DNA of 63,390 nt, taken from Streptomyces sp. CB01580. Its GTDB lineage: Bacteria > Actinomycetota > Actinomycetes > Streptomycetales > Streptomycetaceae. The notes beneath the pieces are model-generated. The model searched no databases, was not told the DNA's origin, and saw only the letters and a program-made list of their open reading frames with translations. The stretch is from assembly GCF_001905795.1 (NCBI RefSeq), contig NZ_LIXJ01000035.1, forward strand, positions 1-63,390, given 5' to 3'. Both the position numbers and the translations under genes were made by a program. Within the stretch, counting starts at the first letter, position 1, and each line of letters begins with the position of its first letter. Positions 52,969 through 60,912 of this stretch are shown here, piece after piece.

Positions 52969-53598
52969 TCAGGGAGGTGTGAGGGTGTCGAGCCGGGCGG
53001 TGAGGTCGGGGTGGGCGGCGGCCAGGTGCGGGCGGGCGGCGGTCAGGGGGGCGATCAGGTCGGCGGGATCGTCGTGGGCGAGGGCCGCGTGGAGCTCGCT
53101 GATCGGGCGGCGGGCGGCGGGGGGAAGGTCGGTGAGTGCGGTGATCTGGCTGGCGAGGCGGCGCAGGTCGGCGGCGTTGCGGCGGGCCCAGGCGGCGGTG
53201 CTGCGGTCGGCGGCCCGGGCCTGACGGGTGGCTTGGACACGCTGCTCGCCGGTGGTCCCGGCCGGGCCGGGACGGCCGCGCAGGTAGCGGCGTTCGGCGG
53301 CCTGGCGGCTGGCGACGCCGAGGGGGTGGGCGAGGTCGGCCCAGCTGGCTCCCGCGTCGCGGGCCGTTTCGATCAGGCCGGTCTCCCATACGGCGAGCTG
53401 CTCGCGTACCTGCCGCAGCAGCGACAAGGAAGCCAGGGCCTGTTCCGGACCGGGGGCGGGGGCGTTCGGGGTCTTGTGCTGGGCTTCGCGCAGGGCGGCG
53501 TCTATGGCGTTGAGGGCCGCCGCGGCGGCAAGGAACGACACCGGGCTGTGGGTGTCGGTGCGGGACAGGGACGGCTGGTCGGCCGGGGTCACGGACAC
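52969..53598 (-). CDS. HSP18 transcriptional regulator (RheA-like)
   Basis: A 209-residue cytosolic protein divergent from hsp18. The helical N-terminal half (FLAAAAALNAIDAALREAQH, QALASLSLLRQVREQLAVWE) contains a helix-turn-helix around ASWADLAHPLGVASRQAAER, and the C-terminal half is helical and Ala-rich. Streptomyces hsp18 is repressed by such a neighbour-encoded, heat-sensing protein, and operators of the published RheA type lie in the gap. I infer that this is the repressor of hsp18 and of itself. Confidence 0.75.
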   Translation of the reverse strand: MSVTPADQPSLSRTDTHSPVSFLAAAAALNAIDAALREAQHKTPNAPAPGPEQALASLSLLRQVREQLAVWETGLIETARDAGASWADLAHPLGVASRQAAERRYLRGRPGPAGTTGEQRVQATRQARAADRSTAAWARRNAADLRRLASQITALTDLPPAARRPISELHAALAHDDPADLIAPLTAARPHLAAAHPDLTARLDTLTPP

Positions 53599-53609
53599 CT
53601 CCCTCGGGT

Positions 53610-53654
53610 TGTCATCAGGCTGACGACATCGTGTTTGTCATCCATTGGATGACA
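53610..53654. promoter_or_regulatory. Two RheA-type operators between regulator and hsp18
   Basis: TGTCATC-CATTG-GATGACA (53636-53654) is an exact TGTCATC-N5-GATGACA inverted repeat, the sequence I recall for the S. albus RheA operator. TGTCATC-AGGCT-GACGACA (53610-53628) is a one-mismatch copy closer to the regulator gene. Each divergent promoter probably uses one. Confidence 0.8.
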
Positions 53655-53720
53655 TGTTACAACGGTGTCAGTGAGGCGCATTGGCAGTAACTGCCTGAAC
53701 CTGCTGGAGGTGTTTTCACG

Positions 53721-54152
53721 ATGTTGATGCGCACTGACCCCTTCCGTGAGCTGGACCGGCTGGCGCAGCAGCTGATGGGCCCGGGCACATGGTCCCGGCC
53801 GTCGGCGATGCCGATGGACGCCTACCGCGAAGGCGACCAGTACGTGGTGGCCTTCGACCTGCCCGGCGTCACCGCAGACGCGCTCGACATCGACGTCGAG
53901 CGGAACATGCTCACCGTCAAGGCCGAGCGCCGGCCGGTGGCGAAGGCCGACGACGTGCAGATGGAGCTCTCCGAGCGGCCGCTGGGCGTCTTCTCCCGCC
54001 AGATCGTGCTCGCCGACACCCTCGACACCGAGCACATCCAGGCCGACTACGACGCGGGCGTGCTCACCCTGCGCATCCCCATCGCCGAGCGCGCCAAGCC
54101 CCGCAAGATCTCCATCGGCGTCGGCTCCGGCCACAAGGAGATCTCCGGCTGA
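53721..54152 (+). CDS. hsp18: Small heat-shock protein HSP18 (Hsp20 family)
   Basis: A 143-residue holdase chaperone; ATG 53721 follows CTGGAGGTG. It has the short N-terminal arm MLMRTDPFRELDRLAQQLMG, an alpha-crystallin domain (~residues 33-130: YVVAFDLPGVTADALDIDVE, LTVKAERRP, GVFSRQIVL, YDAGVLTLRIP) and a short C-terminal extension. It should assemble into oligomers that hold unfolding proteins during heat stress. Expression is probably controlled by the adjacent regulator through the operators upstream. Confidence 0.92.
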   Translation: MLMRTDPFRELDRLAQQLMGPGTWSRPSAMPMDAYREGDQYVVAFDLPGVTADALDIDVERNMLTVKAERRPVAKADDVQMELSERPLGVFSRQIVLADTLDTEHIQADYDAGVLTLRIPIAERAKPRKISIGVGSGHKEISG

Positions 54153-54246
54153 CACCGGCCGGACTGGTGCGGAGGACGGGCACCTGATCTCCCCCCTCAC
54201 CCCGCCCTCCGCACCACCCCGTGGGCAGTCCGAAGGACAAGAAGGG

Positions 54247-54654
54247 GTGGCGGCCGAGATGACTCTGCGACGCGAAGCGTTCCTCGACCACGTGAAGGAA
54301 CGCGGCGAGTACGGCACTGTGGAGGAAGCCGAGCGCGCGGCCCGGGTGGTGCTCGCCCTGCTCGGCGCGCACTTGGTCGGCGAAGTCCGCTCCCAGCTCG
54401 CGGCCCGCCTGCCGGAGGACTTCGCCCTGATCCTCCTCAACCCGCTGCAGAGCGCCGAACCGCTGTCGCCGGAGCGGTTCGTGCGGGCGACCGCAGCCTG
54501 GATCGAGGGCGCCACCGAGCAGACCGCGACGTGGGACGTCAGCGCCGTCCTGTCCACGGTCGCCGACACCGCCGGCGACGACCTGCTGGGGCAGATCCTG
54601 CTCCAGCTCCCCGCCGGCTACGACCTCCTCTTCGGCCGCCCCCAGCCCACCTGA
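54247..54654 (+). CDS. DUF2267 protein 1
   Basis: A 135-residue protein with a GTG start (ATG 54259 is an alternative). The DUF2267 pattern is clear: FLDHVKERGEYGTVEEAERA, VVLALLGAHLVGEVRSQLAA, RLPEDFALILL and a second half ending ILLQLPAGYDLLFGR. These small helical proteins are common downstream of Streptomyces hsp18 but have no known activity. Confidence 0.8.
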   Translation: MAAEMTLRREAFLDHVKERGEYGTVEEAERAARVVLALLGAHLVGEVRSQLAARLPEDFALILLNPLQSAEPLSPERFVRATAAWIEGATEQTATWDVSAVLSTVADTAGDDLLGQILLQLPAGYDLLFGRPQPT

Positions 54655-54718
54655 CCACTAGCTCGGTGCCGCGCACCGGCACCGCTCCACCCTGGCTTCA
54701 CGAAAGGCATGCACCGCA

Positions 54719-55162
54719 GTGATCACCGACGTGCGCGTACCGTCTGAGCACCAGCAGCCGTACGGGACGGCGTACGAGCAGATGCTGGAGAAGGTCCGCT
54801 ACGAAGGCGCCTACCCCACCCGTGAGAAAGCCGACGAAGCCGTCGGCCTGGTCCTCGCGGGGCTGGGACGCCAGCTGGCCGGCGACGAACGCGTCGACCT
54901 GGCCGCCCGGCTGCCCCTGGAGGCCGCACGCGTCCTGACCGCGCAGGTCCCCGGCACCCAGCCCCTGACCGGCTGGGCGTTCGTCAAGGACCTCGCCGCC
55001 CGCTCCGGCGCCTCCCTGGCCACCACCCGCTGGGACACCGGCTCCGTCTTCTCCGCCGTCGCCGCCTATGCCGGACCCGACCTCATCACCCGCATCCTGC
55101 GCCAGCTCCCCTCCGGCTACGCGCTGCTGTTCGGCCGCGCCGAACTCACCCCCGCCGCGTAA
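54719..55162 (+). CDS. DUF2267 protein 2
   Basis: A 147-residue paralogue of the previous gene with a GTG start: MLEKVRYEGAYPTREKADEA, VGLVLAGLGRQLAGDERVDL and ILRQLPSGYALLFGRAEL. The two halves align with DUF2267 protein 1, so the pair arose by tandem duplication. A strong terminator follows, marking the end of an hsp18 transcription unit. Confidence 0.8.
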   Translation: MITDVRVPSEHQQPYGTAYEQMLEKVRYEGAYPTREKADEAVGLVLAGLGRQLAGDERVDLAARLPLEAARVLTAQVPGTQPLTGWAFVKDLAARSGASLATTRWDTGSVFSAVAAYAGPDLITRILRQLPSGYALLFGRAELTPAA

Positions 55163-55227
55163 ACGGGCACCCGGCACCCGGGGCCGCAAAAGGCCCCGCC
55201 CAGATCCCCTCTGGCCGGGCCCGTAAA

Positions 55228-55268
55228 GGCGGAAGTCCCCGATCCGCCGCGATCAGGGGACTTCCGCC
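55228..55268. terminator. Terminator after the hsp18-DUF2267 unit
   Basis: GGCGGAAGTCCCC and GGGGACTTCCGCC form a 13-bp perfect stem with a 15-nt loop. The following ~210 bp to 55482 hold nothing recognisable. Confidence 0.8.
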
Positions 55269-55482
55269 CTGTCGCGTACAGCGCGTGGAGAAGCACCCCG
55301 ACCGCAGCAAGCCGGCTGCACGGTTCACGGTCGCGTTCCATGCAGAACACGGCCACGGACCTTCCTACAGCCAACTGTGCACTGGCCTGGGATGGGAATT
55401 GCGCGGAGCCTGCGCTCCCTCATTGTGAGTTGGCTCCTGACGAACGGATGGCTCACTGACACCACGCCCGTGCCGTGGGCAC

Positions 55483-55720
55483 TCAGGCCGGTTCACCTGC
55501 CGCAGCAGGAGGGCAAGTCCCGGCGCGGGCCAGCAGGTGGCGTACGAGGGCGACTACCTCATCGGGAGTGAAATCCATCGCGTTCTCGCCCACGGTGACC
55601 TCGAAGCTGCATCGGGCGGGATCCGGACCGGACCGGACCCGGCCCCAGAGCTGGATACCGTGCTCGGCGAGAAGGGCGGCGCCAGCCTGCTCGACGGCCC
55701 TTCGGGGCGCTGGCAGGTGG
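55483..55720 (-). CDS. Small hypothetical protein, start not identified
   Basis: A leftward frame ending at the TGA at 55483 encodes APRRAVEQAGAALLAEHGIQ, LWGRVRSGPDPARCSFEVTV and NAMDFTPDEVVALVRHLLAR. The amphipathic helices and codon bias indicate a real protein or its 3' part, but there is no ATG at the expected place and it may be a fragment. No family recognised. Confidence 0.4.
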
Positions 55721-55959
55721 ATTCTGTGCCGAGCAGCGTCTGCCGTCCGCAGTCGCTGGCCGTGCGGCCGCGGTCGTCCATCTCAAGGCTCACCTGCGTG
55801 CCGCCCCCGCGCCCAGGGCCGGGGCGTACTGTGCGTGCAGGGCCGAGGGCTGCCACACCCATCTGCCCGACACCGGCCGGCACGCGCGTGCCGAACCCTG
55901 GCGGTGCGGTGGGCCAGTCGTCCTGGCCGTGCTCACCGACCGGGAAGGAGGCTGGTGGC

Positions 55960-56335
55960 AGGCCATGGAGTGCTGCTCGCGGTGCGCGGCCGCCAAGCTG
56001 GCGGCGAGGCTTCGCAGGCCGGCGATGCGCCGGGCGAGCCGTTCCTCGGAAGCACCGGTGAGGACCAGGAGCAGCCGCGGGAAGGCGGGGTAGCGGTAGC
56101 GCCAGGCGGGCGTGCTGGTGGTGCGCCTGCTGGCCCTGCTCCGCGGCCGGAGGGCTGCTGGGAAACGAATTCGCCTGTGTGGCCCTTGCGCGTTGGTTGG
56201 CATAGGCGGCGTCGTTGTCCGCTTTGCGCTTCTTCTCGGCCGCTTCGCGGAGGCCGTACGGACGTCGTCGGCCAGGGCTGCGGTTCCGTCCTCTGCGTGG
56301 ACCAGGAGCCCGGCATCGGGCAGGCCGGTGACGGT
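55960..56335 (-). pseudogene. Multiply frameshifted gene, replication-relaxation-like
   Basis: Coding-like blocks occur in three successive frames: VTVTGLPDAGLLVHAEDGTA, then YGLREAAEKKRKADNDAAYA, then AWRYRYPAFPRLLLVLTGAS and LARRIAGLRSLAASLAA. The last block resembles the end of plasmid replication-relaxation family proteins. The frame changes indicate decay. Confidence 0.4.
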
Positions 56336-56341
56336 GACCGC

Positions 56342-57247
56342 CTACTTTTCGCCGGGCGTGTGCCGACGCGTGACCCGACGGCACGCCAGGAATGCGATCG
56401 CGACGACCACCAGGTACAGCGGTACGAGGAGCACCGCGTCACCGGACGCCTGCTCCACCGTCACGCCCGCGTCGCGGTCCTCGCCCTGCAGCATGATGCG
56501 GTTCACGGTCAGGACGGTCAGGTGCGTGCCGATCGCCGCCCACAGCTGGGCGTGACCCACGGCCGCACGGGCGGCGATCAGGGTCAGGCTGAAGACCGTC
56601 AGGAGGATGAGGTAGTCGACCGGGTGCTGCCCCTCCGGGGCGATGCCGATGTGGCCCGGCTCGTCACCGGCCAGCCGGGCGATGCCGACCGTCACCAGCG
56701 TCGAGGTGCCCGGTACGAGCAGGAAGACCGCCGTGGTGCCGAACGCCGCCGGTGCGGGCCCGAACCGACTGCGCAGCGATGTCCACGTGTAGCCGCGCAG
56801 CGTCGTCTCCTCGGGCAGGGCTTCAAGCAGGAGTGCGACGACGGCGTTGGTGACGAGAAAGCCAGCCAGGGTGGCGAGGTCCAGCTGCTGCCAGACGAGT
56901 AACCCCACGGCCGTGCCCGCGCCCAGGACCAGCGCCGCTGCCGCGGCCGTCACCCCGACGCCGGTGAGGAACGCCCGTAGGCTCGCGCCCGGACTGCCGA
57001 AGCCGACCGTCCGGGGGTGTGACAAACGCAGGACGAACGGCACGGCCACGACGGTGACGAGGGCCGCAGCGATCAGCCGGGCGGCCAAGCCACTGGCTCC
57101 GGTGGCGTCCGCCAGTACGGGTCCGAGGCCGTTGCCGGCACCGAGCGCCACCGCCATGATCAGGCCGCCAGCCAACGCGCGGCCCATGGCCCCGGCGGCC
57201 GTGGGCGCGGGTGAGGGTGCGGGTTGTCGTATGTGTAGCTCGGTCAT
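56342..57247 (-). CDS. CPBP-family intramembrane metalloprotease
   Basis: A ~301-residue membrane protein from the ATG at 57247 (MTELHIRQPAPSPAPT) with about eight helices. The CPBP (Abi) active-site motif E-E-x-x-x-R reads LPEETTLRGYTW at ~residues 152-158, and later conserved positions (His in IGTHL; N in NRIML) are present. Family members act in prenyl-protein processing, bacteriocin self-immunity or signalling; here the role is unknown. A palindromic site lies just upstream of its start. Confidence 0.8.
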   Translation of the reverse strand: MTELHIRQPAPSPAPTAAGAMGRALAGGLIMAVALGAGNGLGPVLADATGASGLAARLIAAALVTVVAVPFVLRLSHPRTVGFGSPGASLRAFLTGVGVTAAAAALVLGAGTAVGLLVWQQLDLATLAGFLVTNAVVALLLEALPEETTLRGYTWTSLRSRFGPAPAAFGTTAVFLLVPGTSTLVTVGIARLAGDEPGHIGIAPEGQHPVDYLILLTVFSLTLIAARAAVGHAQLWAAIGTHLTVLTVNRIMLQGEDRDAGVTVEQASGDAVLLVPLYLVVVAIAFLACRRVTRRHTPGEK

Positions 57248-57261
57248 AGCGCTCCTGGTGA

Positions 57262-57282
57262 CGATAGGGCCGACTCCTATCG
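57262..57282. promoter_or_regulatory. Inverted repeat upstream of the CPBP gene
   Basis: CGATAGG-N7-CCTATCG, 15 bp before the CPBP start. Another copy of the half-site (CGATAGGGG) lies at ~57374. It looks like a dimeric repressor operator near the promoter. The rest of 57283-57640 holds no gene. Confidence 0.5.
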
Positions 57283-57647
57283 ACAACCCCGTGTGCGTCC
57301 CAGGATCGCCCGACCATCAGTCGGGGGCGTCGTGCGCGCGGACGACCCCCTATACATCCTTCGGCCCAGTGGACGATAGGGGTCGACTGGTTGTTGGCCA
57401 CCGGCTCCGGTTCCGGGAACACCCAGAGGCTGAGTGCCCGCGTTCATGCGACTGCCGCTCCACGGGCGATCAACGGGGCAATGCGGCTCGGAGGATGACC
57501 CACGATGCGCCGTCACGACCGCCACGCCACGACACGACCCGCGCTGAGCGCGGCCTGCTCACCGCGTACTGGGCCCTTTCTGGCTACGGCCGCCAACCCT
57601 TCGGGGCCACTGAAGTTTCCCCGTGTTCTCGGACACGTGATCGTTAT

Positions 57648-57763
57648 GCCTCGCAGGGACTCCGAGCTGATGCCGAGCTCCCGGGCGACGGCGGTGACCG
57701 TCTTGCCCGAGGAATCGACGAGCGCGATCGCGTCCCGCTTGAACTCCTCGGTGTACCGCTTCG
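57648..57763 (-). mobile_element. IS3-family OrfA fragment
   Basis: About 38 codons (KRYTEEFKRDAIALVDSSGK, TVTAVARELGISSESLRG) match the start of IS3-family OrfA, the helix-turn-helix subunit of the transposase. The rest of the element is missing. Confidence 0.7.
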
Positions 57764-57891
57764 TTTACTTGCTTCCCACCTGGTGCTACTTCCTCTGGAA
57801 CCTCAAGATTCCAGTCTCCAGGTGTCCACCGCCGGCTGGCGGACATGCTGAGCGCGGTCACCTGACGGCGGCGCCGGAACACCTCGACCGG

Positions 57892-58212
57892 TCAGCCTCC
57901 GTAAGGCCCTTGCGGGCGGCGCGGAGGCTGGGGGTGCTGGGCGTAAGGGTTCTGCGGGCCGGGTGCGTACGGGTTCCTGGCAGCGCCCGGCGCGTAGGGG
58001 TGGCCGACCGTGGTGGACGGGTGCGGGTGGCCGCGGGGGTTGTGCTGCGGCGGTACGTGCGGAAGCCCCGTCGGCGGGACGGGGCCAGGGGCGGGCGGCG
58101 GGGTGTCCTTGTGTTCCGCGCCCAGGCGCAGCATCTCCAGGTGTGGGTCGAGATGGGCGTCCGGCTGGAGCAGCATCCTCAAGGCCGGCTGGACCGCATC
58201 TCTCCACGACAA
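57892..58212 (-). CDS. Chimeric protein: MSWRDAVQ N-terminus with a proline-rich tail
   Basis: A 106-residue protein. Residues 1-35 (MSWRDAVQPALRMLLQ, DPHLEMLRLGAEH) come from the duplicated block and match the gene at 4125-4559. From residue 36 the sequence is unrelated: a Pro/His/Tyr/Asn-rich tail with NPYAPG repeats. It was probably created when copy B of the duplication joined a Pro-rich gene end, so it may not be a functional gene. Confidence 0.45.
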   Translation of the reverse strand: MSWRDAVQPALRMLLQPDAHLDPHLEMLRLGAEHKDTPPPAPGPVPPTGLPHVPPQHNPRGHPHPSTTVGHPYAPGAARNPYAPGPQNPYAQHPQPPRRPQGPYGG

Positions 58213-58709
58213 CGTGCTGCTCCCGGTTTGTTGAACGCCTGGGTCAAGGATGTCCTGCTCGTGTCCCGGTTATGCGTCGGCCTTCTCGACCGTCACGGTG
58301 AATGGGGCGTCGTCCGTCGGCGGCGTCTCCGTCCAGGGGTCGGTGACACGCCAGCCGCCCTGCTCCAAGGCCCGGTTGGCCGCGACAGCCGCGCTCCTGG
58401 TGTCAGCCCGATGACGGGTGTGAGGGTGGGTTCGGCAGCCGGCGGAGCCATTAGAGGACCATGAACTCCCACTTCTCCCGCGGCGTCACAGCCGGCAGCA
58501 GCCGGAACCACCGCACGAGGGCGGCGTGCAGCACGGCCAGCGGGCGGGCCGCCTCGAAGGCGGCTTCGACGTCGGCGTGCGGGTAGGCGGCTGCCCAGGG
58601 GCGCAGGTAGCTCGCCCGGAGGTCGTCGGCCTGCTGTGCCGTGCCGGGCACGGGTTCGAAGTCCAGCAGGGTGACGGCGCTGAAGAACGGGTGCGAGACG
58701 GCTGCGTCC
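58106..58709. repeat. 604-bp segmental duplication, copy B
   Basis: Second copy of 4455-5058 in the same orientation. It covers the MSWRDAVQ start, the small gene and the last ~86 codons of the phosphotransferase gene, where similarity ends abruptly at GACGGCTGCGTCCG. Confidence 0.85.
58270..58709 (-). pseudogene. Truncated copies of the small gene and phosphotransferase gene
   Basis: 58451-58709 carries only the C-terminal part of the NUDIX/phosphotransferase fusion (DAAVSHPFFSAVTLLDFEPV to KWEFMVL), without the catalytic HGD loop. The small frame at 58270-58450 is as at 4617, ending VEKADA. Neither can make a complete phosphotransferase. Confidence 0.75.
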
Positions 58710-58794
58710 GTCGGGGCAGGAGAACGGTCAACAACGCGACGGGCCCGGCCGCGGGCGGTCATGATGGTGGACGCGGTCACGACCCGGCCGACGC

Positions 58795-58832
58795 GAGCGC
58801 CCCCCGGCGCCGCTTAACGCCGGGGGGCGCTC
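58795..58832. terminator. Strong hairpin terminator
   Basis: A 15-bp perfect stem, GAGCGCCCCCCGGCG / CGCCGGGGGGCGCTC, with an 8-nt loop. It is followed on the plus strand by TCCTTGCC. Confidence 0.8.
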
Positions 58833-59775
58833 CTTGCCCCCATGGGAGACGAATGGGAGAAAGATCTTGCCCACCAGGGCTAAGTAAAGCTAGATCAAGC
58901 TAACTTAGGCTAGATACCCGCAAGGCGTTCCAGCAGGTAAGCCGCTAACCAGCGATTTTCCAGGTCGCAGCGTTGATCCAGACGATCACGGTTCACCCTC
59001 TTCCGTAGCCCCCTGTGGCTTGCCCGCAACACCCTGCCGCGAAAACCCGGCTGTGGCGATGCTGTTACCCGAAAGGAGCCGTCGGATGCGCCCGGACGCG
59101 GCCCTTGTTCGCGACCGGCCCGCACGCCGCCACGAACGGCCCGGCCTGCCGTACATGACGCCCCGTCAAAACGCTTCCGGAGCAGGGGATCCGAGGTCCG
59201 GGCCGGCCCCTCCGCCGGGCCGTGCCCACTCCGCGCCGGGCCTTCGGTTCCGCCGTCCGCCCGCCGGAACGAGGACGGCGTTCACGCCATTGCCACAATC
59301 CCATCACCAACGGAACATGCCACTCCCGCTGCTGTTCCGGGGCCGAAACGTCCATGCGTCCATGAACCGCGCGAGGGGGGACGGATACCTCGGAACCACC
59401 AGCCGCCCCGGGGCAGCCGCCGCTGCCGCCCGGCGACCTCGCACCCCGGGCCCCGCCCGTCCCCACCGGCCCCCGAAGTTGGACGCGCGAGCGGCCCTGA
59501 TCCCCGCCGCCGCCCTGTTCCTCACCGGCACGGGAATCGGCGGCGAGGCGGCCCGGCCCGCGGGGCCGTGTCGCCGAAGTGCCGTCGTCCGGCCGGAGGC
59601 CGGGCCGTGCGGCGCCCGGTGCTTCCCCGCGTTCCCGGCTTCGCTCGACCAGGGGAGACTCCGTCGATCGCAAGGCGGAGGATCGTCCCCGTACCGGACG
59701 TACTCGGGTGATGCGACAACGCGGCGAGGTGCCGTGCCGGGCGTCGCGAGCCGGTGAACCCTTCCGGTCGCGGCA
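58833..59775. other. Low-GC patch and ~900 bp without a clear gene
   Basis: 58870-59010 is much less GC-rich than the surroundings and contains repeated GCTA-type words (GCTAAGT, AGCTAGATC, AAGCTAACTTAGGCTAG). Leftward, RDRLDQRCDLENRWLAAYLL uses codons unlike its neighbours, including a TTA leucine, and stops with TAG at 58910. An alternative leftward GTG frame behind AAGAGGG encodes only 14 residues (VIVWINAATWKIAG). The rest up to the ROK gene has only shadow frames. Confidence 0.4.
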
Positions 59776-60705
59776 CTAGCCCCGCCGGGCCGCGACGGCC
59801 GCGGCACCGACCAGTCCCGCGTCGGCGCCCATCACCGCGGGAGCCACCGTGAGCCGCCGCACGAAGGAGAGCGTGGCGTACCGGTCGAGGGCCCGGCGCA
59901 GGGGAGCGAGGAGGATGTCGCCCGCTCCGGCCACTCCCCCGCCGATCACCGCGATGTCGATCTCGACGAGCACTGCGGTGGCGGCGATCCCCGCCGCCAG
60001 CGCCTGCGCGGCCCGATCGTACGAGGCCAGGGCGATCCGGTCCCCCGTGCGCGCGGCGGCGGCCACGGCCGCGGCAGAGACGTCGCCGTCCGGCCCGGGC
60101 CGCCAGCCGTTCTCCCATGCCCGGCGGGCTATGTTCGGCCCGCTGGCGATGCGCTCGACACAGCCGTACGAGCCGCAGGGGCACGGGTCGCCGTCCAGCT
60201 CCACGCTGACATGACCGATGTGCCCGGCATTGCCCGTGGGACCGGGGTGCAGTCGTCCGCCGAGGACGAGCCCCCCTCCGACACCGGTGGACACCACCAT
60301 GCACAGGGCGTTGTCATGACCGCGCGCCGCACCCAGCCAGTGCTCCGCCGCCGTCATCGCGACCCCGTCGCCGACGAGTTCGACCGGCAGTCCGCCGACC
60401 GCCTCGCCGACGCGTTCCACCAGCGGGAAGTCGCGCCAGCCGGGAACGTTGACGGGGCTCACCGTACCGGCGGAGGCGTCCACCGGACCCGCGCTGCCGA
60501 TGCCGACGGCCGTCACCCGCCCCCACATCGGCGCCCCGGACAGCTCGGCCAGGACCTCCGCCACCGCGCCCATGACCGCCTCGGCCCCCTCCCGTGCGGG
60601 TGTCGGCCGCTGCGCCCGCGCGAGGAGCCCGCCGCCGCCGTCCACCAGCGCGGCGGCGATCTTGGTGCCGCCGATGTCCAGCGCGGCGACGAGGTCGGAT
60701 TGCAT
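59776..60705 (-). CDS. ROK-family sugar kinase
   Basis: A 309-residue kinase from the ATG at 60705. It has the ATP-phosphate loop AALDIGGTKIAAALVD, the ROK zinc site CPCGSYGCVE with a His in GHIGHVSVE, and VVSTGVGGGLVLGG. Both the catalytic Asp (in LVGDGVAMTAAEHW) and the zinc ligands are present, so it should phosphorylate a hexose such as glucose, N-acetylglucosamine or allose. Divergent from a LacI-family regulator. Confidence 0.88.
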   Translation of the reverse strand: MQSDLVAALDIGGTKIAAALVDGGGGLLARAQRPTPAREGAEAVMGAVAEVLAELSGAPMWGRVTAVGIGSAGPVDASAGTVSPVNVPGWRDFPLVERVGEAVGGLPVELVGDGVAMTAAEHWLGAARGHDNALCMVVSTGVGGGLVLGGRLHPGPTGNAGHIGHVSVELDGDPCPCGSYGCVERIASGPNIARRAWENGWRPGPDGDVSAAAVAAAARTGDRIALASYDRAAQALAAGIAATAVLVEIDIAVIGGGVAGAGDILLAPLRRALDRYATLSFVRRLTVAPAVMGADAGLVGAAAVAARRG

Positions 60706-60803
60706 CGGTGCGGCTCCGTGGGCTCGGGAGGGGGCGGGACGTGCGGGGTTCGGTTCGGATGCGGTCCGGCCCCGGTGAACGTCCGACCAGTCTCCAGTCA
60801 GTT

Positions 60804-60815
60804 GACAACGTTGTC
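60804..60815. promoter_or_regulatory. LacI-type operator between ROK kinase and regulator
   Basis: Perfect 12-bp palindrome GACAACGTTGTC in the 207-bp divergent gap; it overlaps a TTGACA-like -35 box reading toward the regulator gene. Confidence 0.7.
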
Positions 60816-60912
60816 CAGGCCCTATGCTCGACGGCACAGCATCCGGTCCGCGCCGCGGCGCCGCCCACGGCCCGGGCCGGACCGCACACACCCGACGACA
60901 GGACAGCGCACC

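Noticed and set aside
58795..58832. tRNA or attachment site at the GC-rich hairpin
   Set aside because: It is a simple perfect hairpin; no cloverleaf arms or CCA end can be formed.
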